A DNA stretch of 64,000 nt from positions 124,001 through 188,000 of the forward strand of contig JAUXVN010000040.1 of the NCBI GenBank assembly GCA_030684555.1, in the 5' to 3' direction. The position numbers and the translations under genes are program-made. Shown here piece by piece: positions 7,918 through 15,747 of this stretch. The stretch is from Ignavibacteria bacterium. Lineage in GTDB: Bacteria > Bacteroidota > Ignavibacteria > Ignavibacteriales > Ignavibacteriaceae. Every line of letters starts with the position of its first letter. Position 1 is the stretch's first letter. A model generated the notes under the pieces. It ran no database searches. It saw only the letters and a program-made list of their open reading frames with translations, and was not told where the DNA came from.

Positions 7918-8000
7918 AAACAACAAATAACCTTATAGACTAACAAACTAATTCTGATGTTAGCCTGTAGATTTACAAAATGTTGTTTTTAGAGATGCCC

Positions 8001-8082
8001 ATAAAATAATTACTATTAAATAATGGATTACTTAAATACTACCGTAAATATACTTCCACTTAAAAAATTATTCAAAAGCAAA
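8001..8082. repeat. Direct repeat copy A flanking lipoprotein gene
   Basis: An 82-bp segment that recurs at 8685-8765 at roughly 85% identity by eye. The best conserved blocks are ATACTACCGTAAATATAC and AAAAATTATTCAAAAGCAAA. This copy lies 28 bp beyond the 3' end of the DUF4440-like gene. No transposase or coding content is seen in it. Confidence 0.75.
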
Positions 8083-8109
8083 CAATAATTCATCGCCTCA
8101 ACTGCCCCA

Positions 8110-8547
8110 TTAATCCCAAACATACTTCCAACTATTATCCATCTGCCTTTTCCATACAGTGTGAAAGACACCCTTATATTCCACGATATTACCATCAATA
8201 TTTTTGATCTTCCAAATATATTTACCATATGTATATCCAAGATCCCCGGATTTAGAAACATCGATAAAGTCAGGTGTCCAGTTAACTATTGCATCTTTTA
8301 CACTTTTTTTCTCATAATAGATTTTAATATTCTCTTTACCTAAAATTAGTGTATCATTCTCCCTTTTTATGACTGCATTTTCATCTGCAAAATAGTAAAA
8401 GGCTTCCGCGATGCCCTTTTCAGATGTCATCTTCTCAAAAGCCTTCTCAGTCTGGAATATTTCATTTTTAATTTCTTCCTCGCTTTTAGAATGGTTGCAT
8501 CCAATGTAGAATAGAATTATTGGTATTAGAAGTAATACATGTTTCAT
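8110..8547 (-). CDS. DUF4440/SnoaL-like lipoprotein
   Basis: About 145 residues. The start chosen is MKHVLLLIP at 8547, because an upstream start at 8589 would bury the lipoprotein signal behind 14 charged residues. The lipobox is FYIGC (Cys at about 15). The rest follows the DUF4440/SnoaL-like pattern: an alpha helix with [32 protein letters not shown], then strands GDLGYTYGKYIWK and GVFHTVWKRQ..SWKYVWD. These cone-shaped NTF2-like proteins have varied functions; none can be assigned here. The gene sits between two copies of an 82-bp direct repeat. Confidence 0.65.
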   Translation of the reverse strand: MKHVLLLIPIILFYIGCNHSKSEEEIKNEIFQTEKAFEKMTSEKGIAEAFYYFADENAVIKRENDTLILGKENIKIYYEKKSVKDAIVNWTPDFIDVSKSGDLGYTYGKYIWKIKNIDGNIVEYKGVFHTVWKRQMDNSWKYVWD

Positions 8548-8684
8548 ATTTATTCTTGATGTAAATTTCGAAAATTTTCTGTCTTTCAAAAATCCTTTAT
8601 CAGGTTATATTAAACGCTGACATCTGTCTTTACGCAAACTCGCGCATATCCTACTTTAAATGATTTTTATTATTCGTGATAAAA

Positions 8685-8765
8685 ATAAAATTATAACTAT
8701 TGAATAATGGAGTGCTAAAATACTACCGTAAATATACCTCATCCGAAAAATTATTCAAAAGCAAA
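8685..8765. repeat. Direct repeat copy B flanking lipoprotein gene
   Basis: Second copy of the 82-bp repeat at 8001-8082, in the same orientation and one base shorter. It lies about 140 bp upstream of the lipoprotein start, inside the 8590-8934 gap before the type IX-secreted protein. Apart from this repeat I see nothing identifiable in that gap; no strong promoter match stands out. Confidence 0.75.
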
Positions 8766-8934
8766 TTCTCGAAAGCTTGACTCTGCATTAATTTTGCAAC
8801 GAGAGTAAGAATATTTTTTTACTTCCAATAATTCACTTGGTGTGGATTTTATTTTAGCTATTTTTGGAGAGTGCTTTAAATAATAAACGCACTGCTTTAC
8901 ATATGCTTACTATTTTAATACTTCAGGGGAAGAA

Positions 8935-11625
8935 ATGAACAGAATATTTTTAACTACAAGATATTTTATACTTATCTTTTTTATCAATTCAATATTTGTG
9001 TCGGCACAACCTATACCGAATAAAATAATGGATCAATTCGATGGCGAGGGGAATTACACCTTTTATGAAATTCAAAAAAAAATGAATGATTATTGGAAAT
9101 CTCAAAATGCCGAAAAGGGATACGTTTTAATAGATGGTCAAAAAAGTAAAGTCCCTGGTTGGAAAATATATAAACGCTGGGAATATTTTTGGGAAAGCCG
9201 CATCAATACTGAAACCGGTGAATTCCCCAAAACAAGGTCAATAACCGAATATCAAAAGTATTTTGATAAAAATAACTCTCTTATTAAAGAGAATTCTTTT
9301 AACGCAAACTGGGTAAACCTTGGTAGTAACTCAACCCCGGGGGGTTATGCAGGACTCGGAAGAATAAATTGTATTGCTTTTCATCCGTCAGATAATAATA
9401 CTTTTTGGGTCGGTAGTCCTTCCGGCGGTATTTGGAAAACCACTAACGGCGGGACTACATGGACTATATTGAATGATAATCAGCTGGTACTTGGTGTAAG
9501 TGATATTGCTGTTACCAATAATTATGCAACATCAAAAACTCTTTACATTGCAACCGGTGACCGTGATGCTGGAAGTATGTGGTCACTTTTAGGGGGACAA
9601 GTGGCAGATAACAATAGCATAGGTGTATTAAAATCTACCGATAGTGGTGTTACATGGAATACAACGGGATTAACCTTTCAGATAAAGGACAAAAAATTAA
9701 TTTACCGGCTCTTAATTCATCCAACAAACAATTCTATACTTATAGCATCTACTTCTTCCGGTATCTATAAAACAACAGATGCAGGGGCAACATGGGTTCT
9801 TAAAACAGCAAATCGTTGGATAGATATGGAGTTTAAACCGGGTAACCCTGATATTATAATTGCGTCAAGCATGGCAAATGCTTCCGCATTAATCAATAGA
9901 TCAACTAACAATGGAGAAACCTGGTCAAACTATATTGTTGAAGCCGGAGGTTATCGAAATGAATTAGCTGTTTCAGCAAATAATCCTAATATCGTCTATA
10001 TGTTAAGCTGCTTAAACACGAGCGGTTTAAAGGGGGTCTATAAAAGTACAAACAGCGGTGAATCATTTACACGTGTTGACGACGGAACGAAATCGATGCT
10101 TGGTTACTACAGTGATGGGTCAGGTGATAATGTTGGACAAGGCTGGTATGATCTAACCATTGCAGCTTCTCCCGCAGATGCCAATATCGTTTATATCGGC
10201 GGTGTAAATACATGGAAATCTACCAACGGTGGCGCAAATTGGGTAATTAATAATATGTGGACAAGCTATTCCGGGTATAATTTAAGTGGCGCCCCTGAAG
10301 TTCACGCCGATAAACACATCCTAACATTTCAAAATAATTCAACTCTGTTTGAAGGGAATGATGGTGGTATTTATAAAACAGTAAATGGGGGAATGTCATG
10401 GACGGATTTATCAAACGGATTAATGATTAACCAGATTTATAGAATTGGTGTGGCGCAAACAACAGCTTCGACTATTTTAACAGGATTACAGGATAATGGT
10501 ACAAAAATGTATAAGGCAGGTTTTTGGTCTGATGTAAAAGGTGGTGATGGAATGGAGTGTATTATCGACCATACTAATCCATCCTTTATGTATGCAACTT
10601 ATGTTGATGGACAGATTTCAAGAAGTACTAATGGAGGGGTCACATTTGCTACAAACATTTCAGCAAATATTCCCGGTGGTCAACCAACCGGGGCATGGGT
10701 AACTCCTTATATAATGGATCCATCTAACAGCGCAATTCTTTATGCCGGATATGATAAAGTATGGAAGACTACAGATAGAGGAAATAGTTGGATAAGTAAT
10801 TCTCAAGTATTAAGTGCTGAAGAAAAATTACGATCATTGGCAATCGCACCGTCTAATGTCAATGTAATCTATTGTGCAGATAGAAAAAATATTTGGAAAA
10901 CAACAAATGGTGGTGCTACAGATTGGACCTCAGTTACTCTTACCCCAACTTCAAACTTGATAACATACATTACGGTTAAGGATTCAGACCCAAACACTGT
11001 CTGGATTACATACGGTGGTTATACAGAAACTTTCAAGGTACTTCAAACAACTGACGGTGGAACAAACTGGACAAATATTACTTCGGGATTGCCAAATCTG
11101 CCTATAATGAGTATAGTTCAGCAACGAAGTTTTACAGATCGAAATGTTTTATTTGTCGGCACCGATGTCGGGGTTTATATGAAAGACGGAAATAATCCTT
11201 GGGTTTCCTTTAATAACGGTTTACCGAATGTAATTGTTACTGAAATTGAGATATTCTATGGAAGTCAACCTAACAGATTAAGAGCAGGTACCTATGGACG
11301 CGGATTATGGGAAACGGAGATAACCACGCCTGTATCAGTTGAAAATTCTACTTATCCGGTTTCAGATTATTTACTTGAACAAAATTATCCTAATCCTTTC
11401 AATCCAGTTACAAATATTTCATATCAATTGAAGGAAGAAGGATTGGTTCAGTTAAAAATTTATAATATGCTGGGACAGGAAGTAGCTCAGTTATTGAATG
11501 AAATTAAAAGTAGAGGCAACCACCGCTTATCTTTTGATGCAAAAGATTTACCGAGTGGGATGTATATTTATTCATTGAGAGTGAATGAGTTTGTTCAAAA
11601 CAACAAAATGACATTACTCAAATAG
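8935..11625 (+). CDS. Large secreted Asp-box (BNR) repeat protein with type IX sorting domain
   Basis: 896 residues. A Sec signal peptide (about 1-24) ends VSAQP. About ten Asp-box/BNR-like repeats with the pattern S/T-T-x-x-G-x-x-W (for example TTNGGTTW, STDSGVTW, TTDAGATW, STNGGANW, TTDGGTNW) span residues about 165-735, indicating one or two beta-propellers as in sortilin/VPS10 or sialidase-like proteins. The last 80 residues are a type IX secretion C-terminal domain: NYPNPFNPVTNISY, then LKIYNMLGQEV and LPSGMYIYSLRV. This predicts export and cell-surface attachment or release. Catalytic sialidase residues are not evident, so it may be a binding protein. AGGGG precedes the ATG. Confidence 0.85.
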   Translation: MNRIFLTTRYFILIFFINSIFVSAQPIPNKIMDQFDGEGNYTFYEIQKKMNDYWKSQNAEKGYVLIDGQKSKVPGWKIYKRWEYFWESRINTETGEFPKTRSITEYQKYFDKNNSLIKENSFNANWVNLGSNSTPGGYAGLGRINCIAFHPSDNNTFWVGSPSGGIWKTTNGGTTWTILNDNQLVLGVSDIAVTNNYATSKTLYIATGDRDAGSMWSLLGGQVADNNSIGVLKSTDSGVTWNTTGLTFQIKDKKLIYRLLIHPTNNSILIASTSSGIYKTTDAGATWVLKTANRWIDMEFKPGNPDIIIASSMANASALINRSTNNGETWSNYIVEAGGYRNELAVSANNPNIVYMLSCLNTSGLKGVYKSTNSGESFTRVDDGTKSMLGYYSDGSGDNVGQGWYDLTIAASPADANIVYIGGVNTWKSTNGGANWVINNMWTSYSGYNLSGAPEVHADKHILTFQNNSTLFEGNDGGIYKTVNGGMSWTDLSNGLMINQIYRIGVAQTTASTILTGLQDNGTKMYKAGFWSDVKGGDGMECIIDHTNPSFMYATYVDGQISRSTNGGVTFATNISANIPGGQPTGAWVTPYIMDPSNSAILYAGYDKVWKTTDRGNSWISNSQVLSAEEKLRSLAIAPSNVNVIYCADRKNIWKTTNGGATDWTSVTLTPTSNLITYITVKDSDPNTVWITYGGYTETFKVLQTTDGGTNWTNITSGLPNLPIMSIVQQRSFTDRNVLFVGTDVGVYMKDGNNPWVSFNNGLPNVIVTEIEIFYGSQPNRLRAGTYGRGLWETEITTPVSVENSTYPVSDYLLEQNYPNPFNPVTNISYQLKEEGLVQLKIYNMLGQEVAQLLNEIKSRGNHRLSFDAKDLPSGMYIYSLRVNEFVQNNKMTLLK

Positions 11626-11637
11626 AGAGTGAAAACA

Positions 11638-11726
11638 GGGGCTGTCTCAAAAGTTAGACATTGTAAATCGGCAAAAACGGTTGATTTATCGTTTATAGCC
11701 TGTTTTAACAATTTTGATACAGCCTC
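11638..11726. mobile_element. MITE-like element with terminal inverted repeats
   Basis: An 89-bp segment bounded by GGGGCTGTCTCAAAA on the left and, read on the other strand, GAGGCTGTATCAAAA on the right: 13 of 15 positions agree. Terminal repeats of this GGCTGT.TCAAAA type occur on several IS families. There is no room for a transposase and I see no target-site duplication. It lies 12 bp after the stop of the Asp-box protein and ends inside the following hairpin, so an imperfect native hairpin is an alternative. Confidence 0.45.
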
Positions 11727-11744
11727 GTTGAATATTCAAACGAG
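11724..11744 (+). terminator. Hairpin terminator after Asp-box protein gene
   Basis: CTCGTT and AACGAG enclose the self-complementary loop GAATATTCA and are followed by ATTGTTTT. The T tract is weak. The position, about 100 bp after the stop and before the tRNA promoter, fits a terminator. Confidence 0.45.
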
Positions 11745-11870
11745 ATTGTTTTAGCTAAATAAACTGCGGATTTAGGAAAATGTCCAATTAAGAATTTTAG
11801 AGAAGAAATAGTGATTTATTAACCTCGAGTAGTCTCTAAAAACCGCCTCTAAAAAATTTTTCAAATCATA

Positions 11871-11902
11871 TTTGCATATTTTATGAAAATAGTATATTTT
11901 TG
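11871..11902 (+). promoter_or_regulatory. Bacteroidetes-type promoter for the tRNA/rpmG/secE cluster
   Basis: TTTG at 11871-11874 and TATTTTTG at 11895-11902 match the Bacteroidetes -33 TTTG and -7 TAnnTTTG elements with 20 bases between them, ending 18 bases before tRNA-Tyr. The window's sigma factor is of the short FCB type that could use such a promoter. In an AT-rich region a chance match cannot be excluded. Confidence 0.4.
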
Positions 11903-11920
11903 GTGCTCGTTTCTAAAAAC

Positions 11921-12004
11921 GGGCGGACGCCGGAGTTGGAGAGCCGGGGCGGACTGTAAATCCGTTGGCAAACGCCTTTGGGGGTTCGAATCCCTCGCCG
12001 CCCA
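11921..12004 (+). tRNA. tRNA-Tyr (GTA)
   Basis: 84 nt. Acceptor GGGCGGA pairs with GCCGCCC except at the last pair (A7-G66). The anticodon loop CTGTAAA gives GTA. The long variable arm of class II tRNAs is present, the T arm is GGGGG-TTCGAAT-CCCTC, and the discriminator is A. CCA is not encoded. First gene of the cluster. Confidence 0.95.
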
Positions 12005-12030
12005 CAAAGTTCATTTTATTATGGTAGTAT

Positions 12031-12104
12031 GCGGGAGTAACTCAGTTGGCTAGAGTCACAGCCTTCCAAGCTGTTGGTCGCGGGTTCGAGTCCCGTCTCC
12101 CGCT
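12031..12104 (+). tRNA. tRNA-Gly (TCC)
   Basis: 74 nt. Acceptor GCGGGAG pairs perfectly with CTCCCGC. The anticodon loop CTTCCAA gives TCC. T arm CGGG-TTCGAGT-CCCG, discriminator T. It begins 26 bases after tRNA-Tyr, so the two are probably one transcript. Confidence 0.95.
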
Positions 12105-12135
12105 CAAAAAGTTCTTTACTGATATTATACTACTG

Positions 12136-12166
12136 ATTGAGCCTAAATTTTTGATAAATGCTCAAT
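12136..12166 (+). terminator. Possible hairpin between tRNA-Gly and tRNA-Thr
   Basis: ATTGAGC and GCTCAAT can pair across a 17-base loop. No immediate T tract follows, so it may be a processing or pausing structure rather than a terminator. The remainder of this 174-bp gap shows only a small GCTTC/GAAGC hairpin and a run of eight T before tRNA-Thr. Confidence 0.3.
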
Positions 12167-12278
12167 TAGTTGAAAATTGTTTTTTAATTAATTCGATTTC
12201 AACTGAAATATGATAGGACATAATCAGCGCTTCATGTTTAACGAAGCATAGTTGCTATCATTTTTTTTGTTTAAAAAT

Positions 12279-12351
12279 GCTGACGTAGCTCAGTTGGTAG
12301 AGCACATCCTTGGTAAGGATGAGGTCACCGGTTCAATCCCGGTCGTCAGCT
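12279..12351 (+). tRNA. tRNA-Thr (GGT)
   Basis: 73 nt. Acceptor GCTGACG pairs with CGTCAGC. The anticodon loop TTGGTAA gives GGT. T arm ACCGG-TTCAATC-CCGGT, discriminator T. An open frame reading through it into rpmG is an artefact; rpmG starts 26 bases after the tRNA. Confidence 0.95.
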
Positions 12352-12377
12352 CAACTAATAATCTTAAAAGATGTGAT

Positions 12378-12527
12378 ATGAGAGAAATAATAACCCTAGA
12401 ATGCACCGAGTGTAAAAGAAGAAATTACTCTACCACGAAGAATAAAAGACTTCATCCAGGCAGAGTTGAATTCAAAAAGTATTGCCGTTTTGATAGGAAA
12501 CATACAGTACACAAGGAAACTAAGTAA
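12378..12527 (+). CDS. rpmG: 50S ribosomal protein L33
   Basis: 49 residues, the usual L33 length, starting [12 protein letters not shown]. The first zinc-type pair C-T-E-C is kept; in the second pair only one Cys remains (KYCRFDRKH), a half-lost zinc ribbon. The C-terminus HTVHKETK is typical. ATG 12378 is the real start, because a longer frame upstream would run through tRNA-Thr. The gene sits between tRNA-Thr and tRNA-Trp, where many bacteria have tuf followed by rpmG; here tuf is absent. Confidence 0.92.
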   Translation: MREIITLECTECKRRNYSTTKNKRLHPGRVEFKKYCRFDRKHTVHKETK

Positions 12528-12587
12528 TTTATTACGGTTTACCGGGAAAATTACAACAATAAATAAATAAATAATTTTTTAATAGCT

Positions 12588-12660
12588 ACGTCAGTGGCTC
12601 AATTGGTAGAGCAGCGGTCTCCAAAACCGCAGGTTGGGGGTTCGAGTCCCTCCTGACGTG
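12588..12660 (+). tRNA. tRNA-Trp (CCA)
   Basis: 73 nt. Acceptor ACGTCAG pairs with CTGACGT. The anticodon loop CTCCAAA gives CCA. T arm GGGGG-TTCGAGT-CCCTC, discriminator G as expected for Trp. secE starts 18 bases downstream, so secE translation must begin right after the tRNA is processed out. Confidence 0.95.
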
Positions 12661-12678
12661 CAAAAAATTGATAAAAAT

Positions 12679-12861
12679 ATGAAACAGAAGATAATAGATT
12701 TTTTTAATGACGTGGTACGGGAAATGAAAAAAGTTACCTGGCCAACCAAAAATGAATTGAAAGAATCAACTCAGATTGTGATCGTTGTTTGTCTTATTAT
12801 CTCAGCGTTTACTTACGCTATTGATATGGCAATTACTCAAATTTTCAAAGGAATCTTTTAG
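12679..12861 (+). CDS. secE: Preprotein translocase subunit SecE
   Basis: 60 residues starting MKQKIIDFFNDVVREMKKVTWPTKNELKES, the conserved SecE amphipathic helix with the KKVTWPT hinge, followed by a single transmembrane helix (about 33-53). It is the minimal bacterial form and clamps SecY in the inner membrane. The start is ATG 12679; an earlier in-frame start would lie inside tRNA-Trp. There is no strong ribosome-binding site. nusG follows after six bases, the usual order. Confidence 0.93.
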   Translation: MKQKIIDFFNDVVREMKKVTWPTKNELKESTQIVIVVCLIISAFTYAIDMAITQIFKGIF

Positions 12862-12867
12862 GTTGAT

Positions 12868-13407
12868 ATGTCCGATTTGAAGTGGTATGTGGTTAGAACC
12901 TTTTCCGGTCATGAAAACAAAGTTAAAAACTTAGTTGATGCCGAATTAAAGGATAATGAGAAGTTGCGTGCAAAAATTGAGCAAATCCTTGTTCCTATGG
13001 AAAAAGTTTTTGAAGTTCGTGACGGCAAAAAGAGAAGTAAAACTAAAAATTTCTTCCCCGGTTATGTCCTTTTACAAGCAGACCTCGATGCTTTGGTTAA
13101 AGATTTTATTCTTAATACACCATCCGTTATGGGTTTTCTTGGAACTAAAAACAACCCAAACCCGCTTCAGCCTGAAGAAGTTAAAAGAATAGTCGGTCGA
13201 ATTTTACAAGAAGACTCTGAGGAAAGAAGCGAAATAATTTTCCGGGCAGGTGATATTGTTAAAATTAATGAGGGACCATTTAACAACTTCTCCGGCACCG
13301 TTGAAGAAGTAAATGAAGAAAAGATGAAAATTAAAGTATTAGTTTCAATCTTTGGTCGTAAAACTCCTGTTGAAATAGATTTTGTTCAAGCTGAATTAGA
13401 AAAATAG
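12868..13407 (+). CDS. nusG: Transcription termination/antitermination factor NusG
   Basis: 179 residues. The N-terminal NGN domain begins LKWYVVRTFSGHENKV and contains KNFFPGYVLLQ. The C-terminal KOW domain spans about 125-179 (GDIVKINEGPFNNFSGTVEEV). The length is normal, with no inserted domain. NusG binds RNA polymerase and couples it to Rho or to ribosomal protein S10. The order secE-nusG-rplK is canonical. Confidence 0.95.
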   Translation: MSDLKWYVVRTFSGHENKVKNLVDAELKDNEKLRAKIEQILVPMEKVFEVRDGKKRSKTKNFFPGYVLLQADLDALVKDFILNTPSVMGFLGTKNNPNPLQPEEVKRIVGRILQEDSEERSEIIFRAGDIVKINEGPFNNFSGTVEEVNEEKMKIKVLVSIFGRKTPVEIDFVQAELEK

Positions 13408-13427
13408 TATTATAAAAGGTATATAAA

Positions 13428-13853
13428 ATGGCTAAGAAAATTACCGGATTTATTAAACTGCAAATTCCAGGCGGAAAAGCAAACCCATCACCACCTGTTG
13501 GTCCTGCATTAGGGCAAAAAGGTGTAAATATCATGGAGTTCTGTAAGCAATTTAATGCTAGAACTGCAGAAAAAGAAGGGTTGATTATTCCTGTTGTTAT
13601 TACAGTTTTTTCTGATAAATCATTCACGTTTATAACAAAAACTCCACCGGCAGCAGTTCTTTTGAAGAAAGCCGCAAAAGTTGAAAGAGGTTCACCAGAA
13701 CCGAATCGAAATAAAGTTGCTAAAGTAACTAATGCTCAAGTTGAAGAAATTGCAAAAATGAAAATGCCTGATCTTAACGCTTTCGATGTTGAGCACGCAA
13801 TGAGTATGGTTGCAGGAACTGCCCGAAGTATGGGCTTTACTGTAGAAGATTAA
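13428..13853 (+). CDS. rplK: 50S ribosomal protein L11
   Basis: 141 residues, standard for L11. It has the N-terminal [21 protein letters not shown] stretch that binds the GTPase-associated region and release/elongation factors, then the rRNA-binding C-terminal domain. It begins a stalk-protein operon with rplA, rplJ and rplL; spacing to rplA is 35 bases. Confidence 0.96.
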   Translation: MAKKITGFIKLQIPGGKANPSPPVGPALGQKGVNIMEFCKQFNARTAEKEGLIIPVVITVFSDKSFTFITKTPPAAVLLKKAAKVERGSPEPNRNKVAKVTNAQVEEIAKMKMPDLNAFDVEHAMSMVAGTARSMGFTVED

Positions 13854-13888
13854 CATTTATTGATTAATAATAAAATAGTGGTTTTAAG

Positions 13889-14581
13889 ATGAAAACATCA
13901 AAAAGAGTGAAAGCTGTAGAAAGCTCTATTGATAAAAGCAAAGAATACGGGCTTCAAGAAGGAATTGATCTTCTTAAAGATTTATCGAAAGTTAAGTTTG
14001 TAGAGTCGTTAGATTGTTCTATCAGATTAGGCGTTGATCCCCGACATGCCGATCAAATGATTCGTGGAACAGTTGTACTTCCAAACGGTACCGGTAAAGA
14101 AGTTAAAGTACTTGTAATTGCAAAAGGTCCTAAAATTCAGGAAGCTCTTGATGCCGGTGCAGATTTTGCCGGTTTCGAAGAGTATCTTGAAAAAATTAAA
14201 GCCGGCTGGGCAGATATTGATGTAATTGTTGCAGCGCCTGACACAATGGCTGAATTAGGTAAGTTAGGTAAAATCCTTGGACCCAAAGGCTTAATGCCAA
14301 ATCCAAAGAGTGGTACTGTAACAATGGATGTTGCAAAAGCAGTGAAAGAAGTTAAAGCAGGTAAAGTTGAATTTCGTGTTGAAAAAGCTGGAATTATAAG
14401 CTTATCACTCGGAAAACTTTCTTTTGAAACAGAAAAATTAGTAGAAAATACAAGAGCATTTTTGAATACGATCATCAAATTGAAACCTTCATCCGCAAAA
14501 GGACAATATGTAAGAAGTCTTTTTATCTCATCTACGATGGGACCTGGTTTGAAGATAACAAAAGATGAAGTGGCTCAATAA
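13889..14581 (+). CDS. rplA: 50S ribosomal protein L1
   Basis: 230 residues, normal length. The LGPKGLMPNPKSGTV loop marks the L1 domain II hinge. L1 forms the mobile stalk at the ribosomal E site and, in well-studied bacteria, represses its own operon by binding the rplK leader. I cannot confirm an L1-binding mimic here. Confidence 0.96.
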   Translation: MKTSKRVKAVESSIDKSKEYGLQEGIDLLKDLSKVKFVESLDCSIRLGVDPRHADQMIRGTVVLPNGTGKEVKVLVIAKGPKIQEALDAGADFAGFEEYLEKIKAGWADIDVIVAAPDTMAELGKLGKILGPKGLMPNPKSGTVTMDVAKAVKEVKAGKVEFRVEKAGIISLSLGKLSFETEKLVENTRAFLNTIIKLKPSSAKGQYVRSLFISSTMGPGLKITKDEVAQ

Positions 14582-14653
14582 AAAAGTTTATTACGCACAA
14601 TAATAATGCTTCAAGCCCACGTAATCAAATCCATAATATAAATTGGGAGAACA

Positions 14654-15175
14654 ATGAAGAAAAGTGAAAAAACTGAAAGAATAGCCGACATAGTCGAGCT
14701 GTTGAAAGGTTCTTCTGCCGTATATGTGGCTGATTACAGCGGAATTAATGTCGAAAATATTAGTAACGTTCGAAATGAATTCCGAAAGAGCGGAGTAAAA
14801 TATAAGGTAATCAAAAACACCTTATTTGAAAGAGCAATTGAAGAATTAGGCGGATACGACCATCTGAAAAAACATTTAGTTGGTATGAATGGTTTCGCAT
14901 TTGCTTCTGAAGATCCTGTTGCTCCGGCTAAAATCATTAAGAAATTTAATGATGTTAGTCAAAAACTCCCTCTAAGAGCTTGCTATATCGAAAGTCAGTA
15001 CTTTGATGGTAGCAAGTTGTCTGAAATCGCCAATCTTCCGACAAAATCGGAAATTATTGCAGGAATTTTAGGAAGTATCGATGCTCCGGCTTCTGGAGTT
15101 GTTGGTGCAATCAATGCTGTTATGAGAGACCTCGTCAGTGTAATTGATGAAATCTCAAAAAAAGAAGCAGCATAA
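14654..15175 (+). CDS. rplJ: 50S ribosomal protein L10
   Basis: 173 residues. The N-terminal rRNA-binding domain contains SAVYVADYSGINVENISN and RKSGVKYKVIKNTL. The C-terminal helix that holds L7/L12 dimers ends LVSVIDEISKKEAA. GGGAG precedes the ATG. The 72-base gap after rplA is the place where L10 leaders usually lie; I see no certain L10-L12 binding structure. Confidence 0.95.
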   Translation: MKKSEKTERIADIVELLKGSSAVYVADYSGINVENISNVRNEFRKSGVKYKVIKNTLFERAIEELGGYDHLKKHLVGMNGFAFASEDPVAPAKIIKKFNDVSQKLPLRACYIESQYFDGSKLSEIANLPTKSEIIAGILGSIDAPASGVVGAINAVMRDLVSVIDEISKKEAA

Positions 15176-15213
15176 AAATAGTTTAATTATAATATTATTT
15201 AGGAGAAAATATA

Positions 15214-15591
15214 ATGTCAGAAAAAGTTGCAGAACTCGTCGAGAAAATAAAAGTTTTAACGCTTGTAGAAGCTGCTGAATTAAAAAAAGCACTTGAAGAT
15301 GAATTTGGTGTAACCGCTTCAGCCCCAATGGTTATGGGCGCAGCTCCTGCTGCCGCTGCCGCAGCTCCTGTTGAAGAACAAACCGAATTTGATGTAATTC
15401 TTGTTGCAGCCGGTGAAAAGAAAATCAACGTGATCAAAGTTGTTAGAGCTCATTCCGGTTTAGGATTAAAAGAAGCTAAAGATCTTGTTGACGGCGCACC
15501 AAAAACAGTTAAAGAAGCTGTCTCTAAAGATGAAGCAGAAAAACTTAGAAAAGAATTTGAAGAAGCTGGTGCTACAGTTCAAGTAAAATAA
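15214..15591 (+). CDS. rplL: 50S ribosomal protein L7/L12
   Basis: 125 residues. The N-terminal dimerisation helix ([24 protein letters not shown]) is followed by an Ala/Pro-rich hinge (about 38-54) and the factor-binding C-terminal domain, with KIKVIKVVR-type and [15 protein letters not shown] motifs. AGGAG lies ten bases before the ATG. A hairpin follows before rpoB, so expression can be set apart from polymerase. Confidence 0.96.
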   Translation: MSEKVAELVEKIKVLTLVEAAELKKALEDEFGVTASAPMVMGAAPAAAAAAPVEEQTEFDVILVAAGEKKINVIKVVRAHSGLGLKEAKDLVDGAPKTVKEAVSKDEAEKLRKEFEEAGATVQVK

Positions 15592-15631
15592 GTTTTTTTG
15601 TACATGCCTTTGTTATCTGTGTCCTTTTTTT

Positions 15632-15671
15632 AAAGTGATAAGCGGAGTATTCCGTCTTATCACTTTTCTAT
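15632..15671 (+). terminator. rplL-rpoB attenuator/terminator hairpin
   Basis: AAAGTGATAAG pairs with CTTATCACTTT (11 bp), with an inner CGGA/TCCG stem and GTAT loop, followed by TTC rather than a clean T tract. A partial terminator at this place is known in other bacteria to lower polymerase expression relative to L7/L12. The weak T tract fits partial rather than full termination. Confidence 0.65.
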
Positions 15672-15747
15672 TGTTAATATGTTTTAAGTTAAGTACTAAG
15701 TTAAGTTCGTTTGAAAAGTTTTAGATTATTAAATTGGAGGTTGCCCC

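Noticed and set aside
7590-7946. 118-codon minus-strand ORF
   Set aside because: It is the shadow of the carboxypeptidase-regulatory-like pseudogene on the plus strand.
8028-8261. 77-codon minus-strand ORF
   Set aside because: It overlaps the lipoprotein gene in another frame and one copy of the direct repeat; no domain.
12252-12377. N-terminal extension of rpmG
   Set aside because: The extra codons lie in tRNA-Thr; the L33 family starts at MREIITLE.
12634-12678. N-terminal extension of secE
   Set aside because: The extra codons lie in the 3' half of tRNA-Trp; SecE starts at MKQKI.
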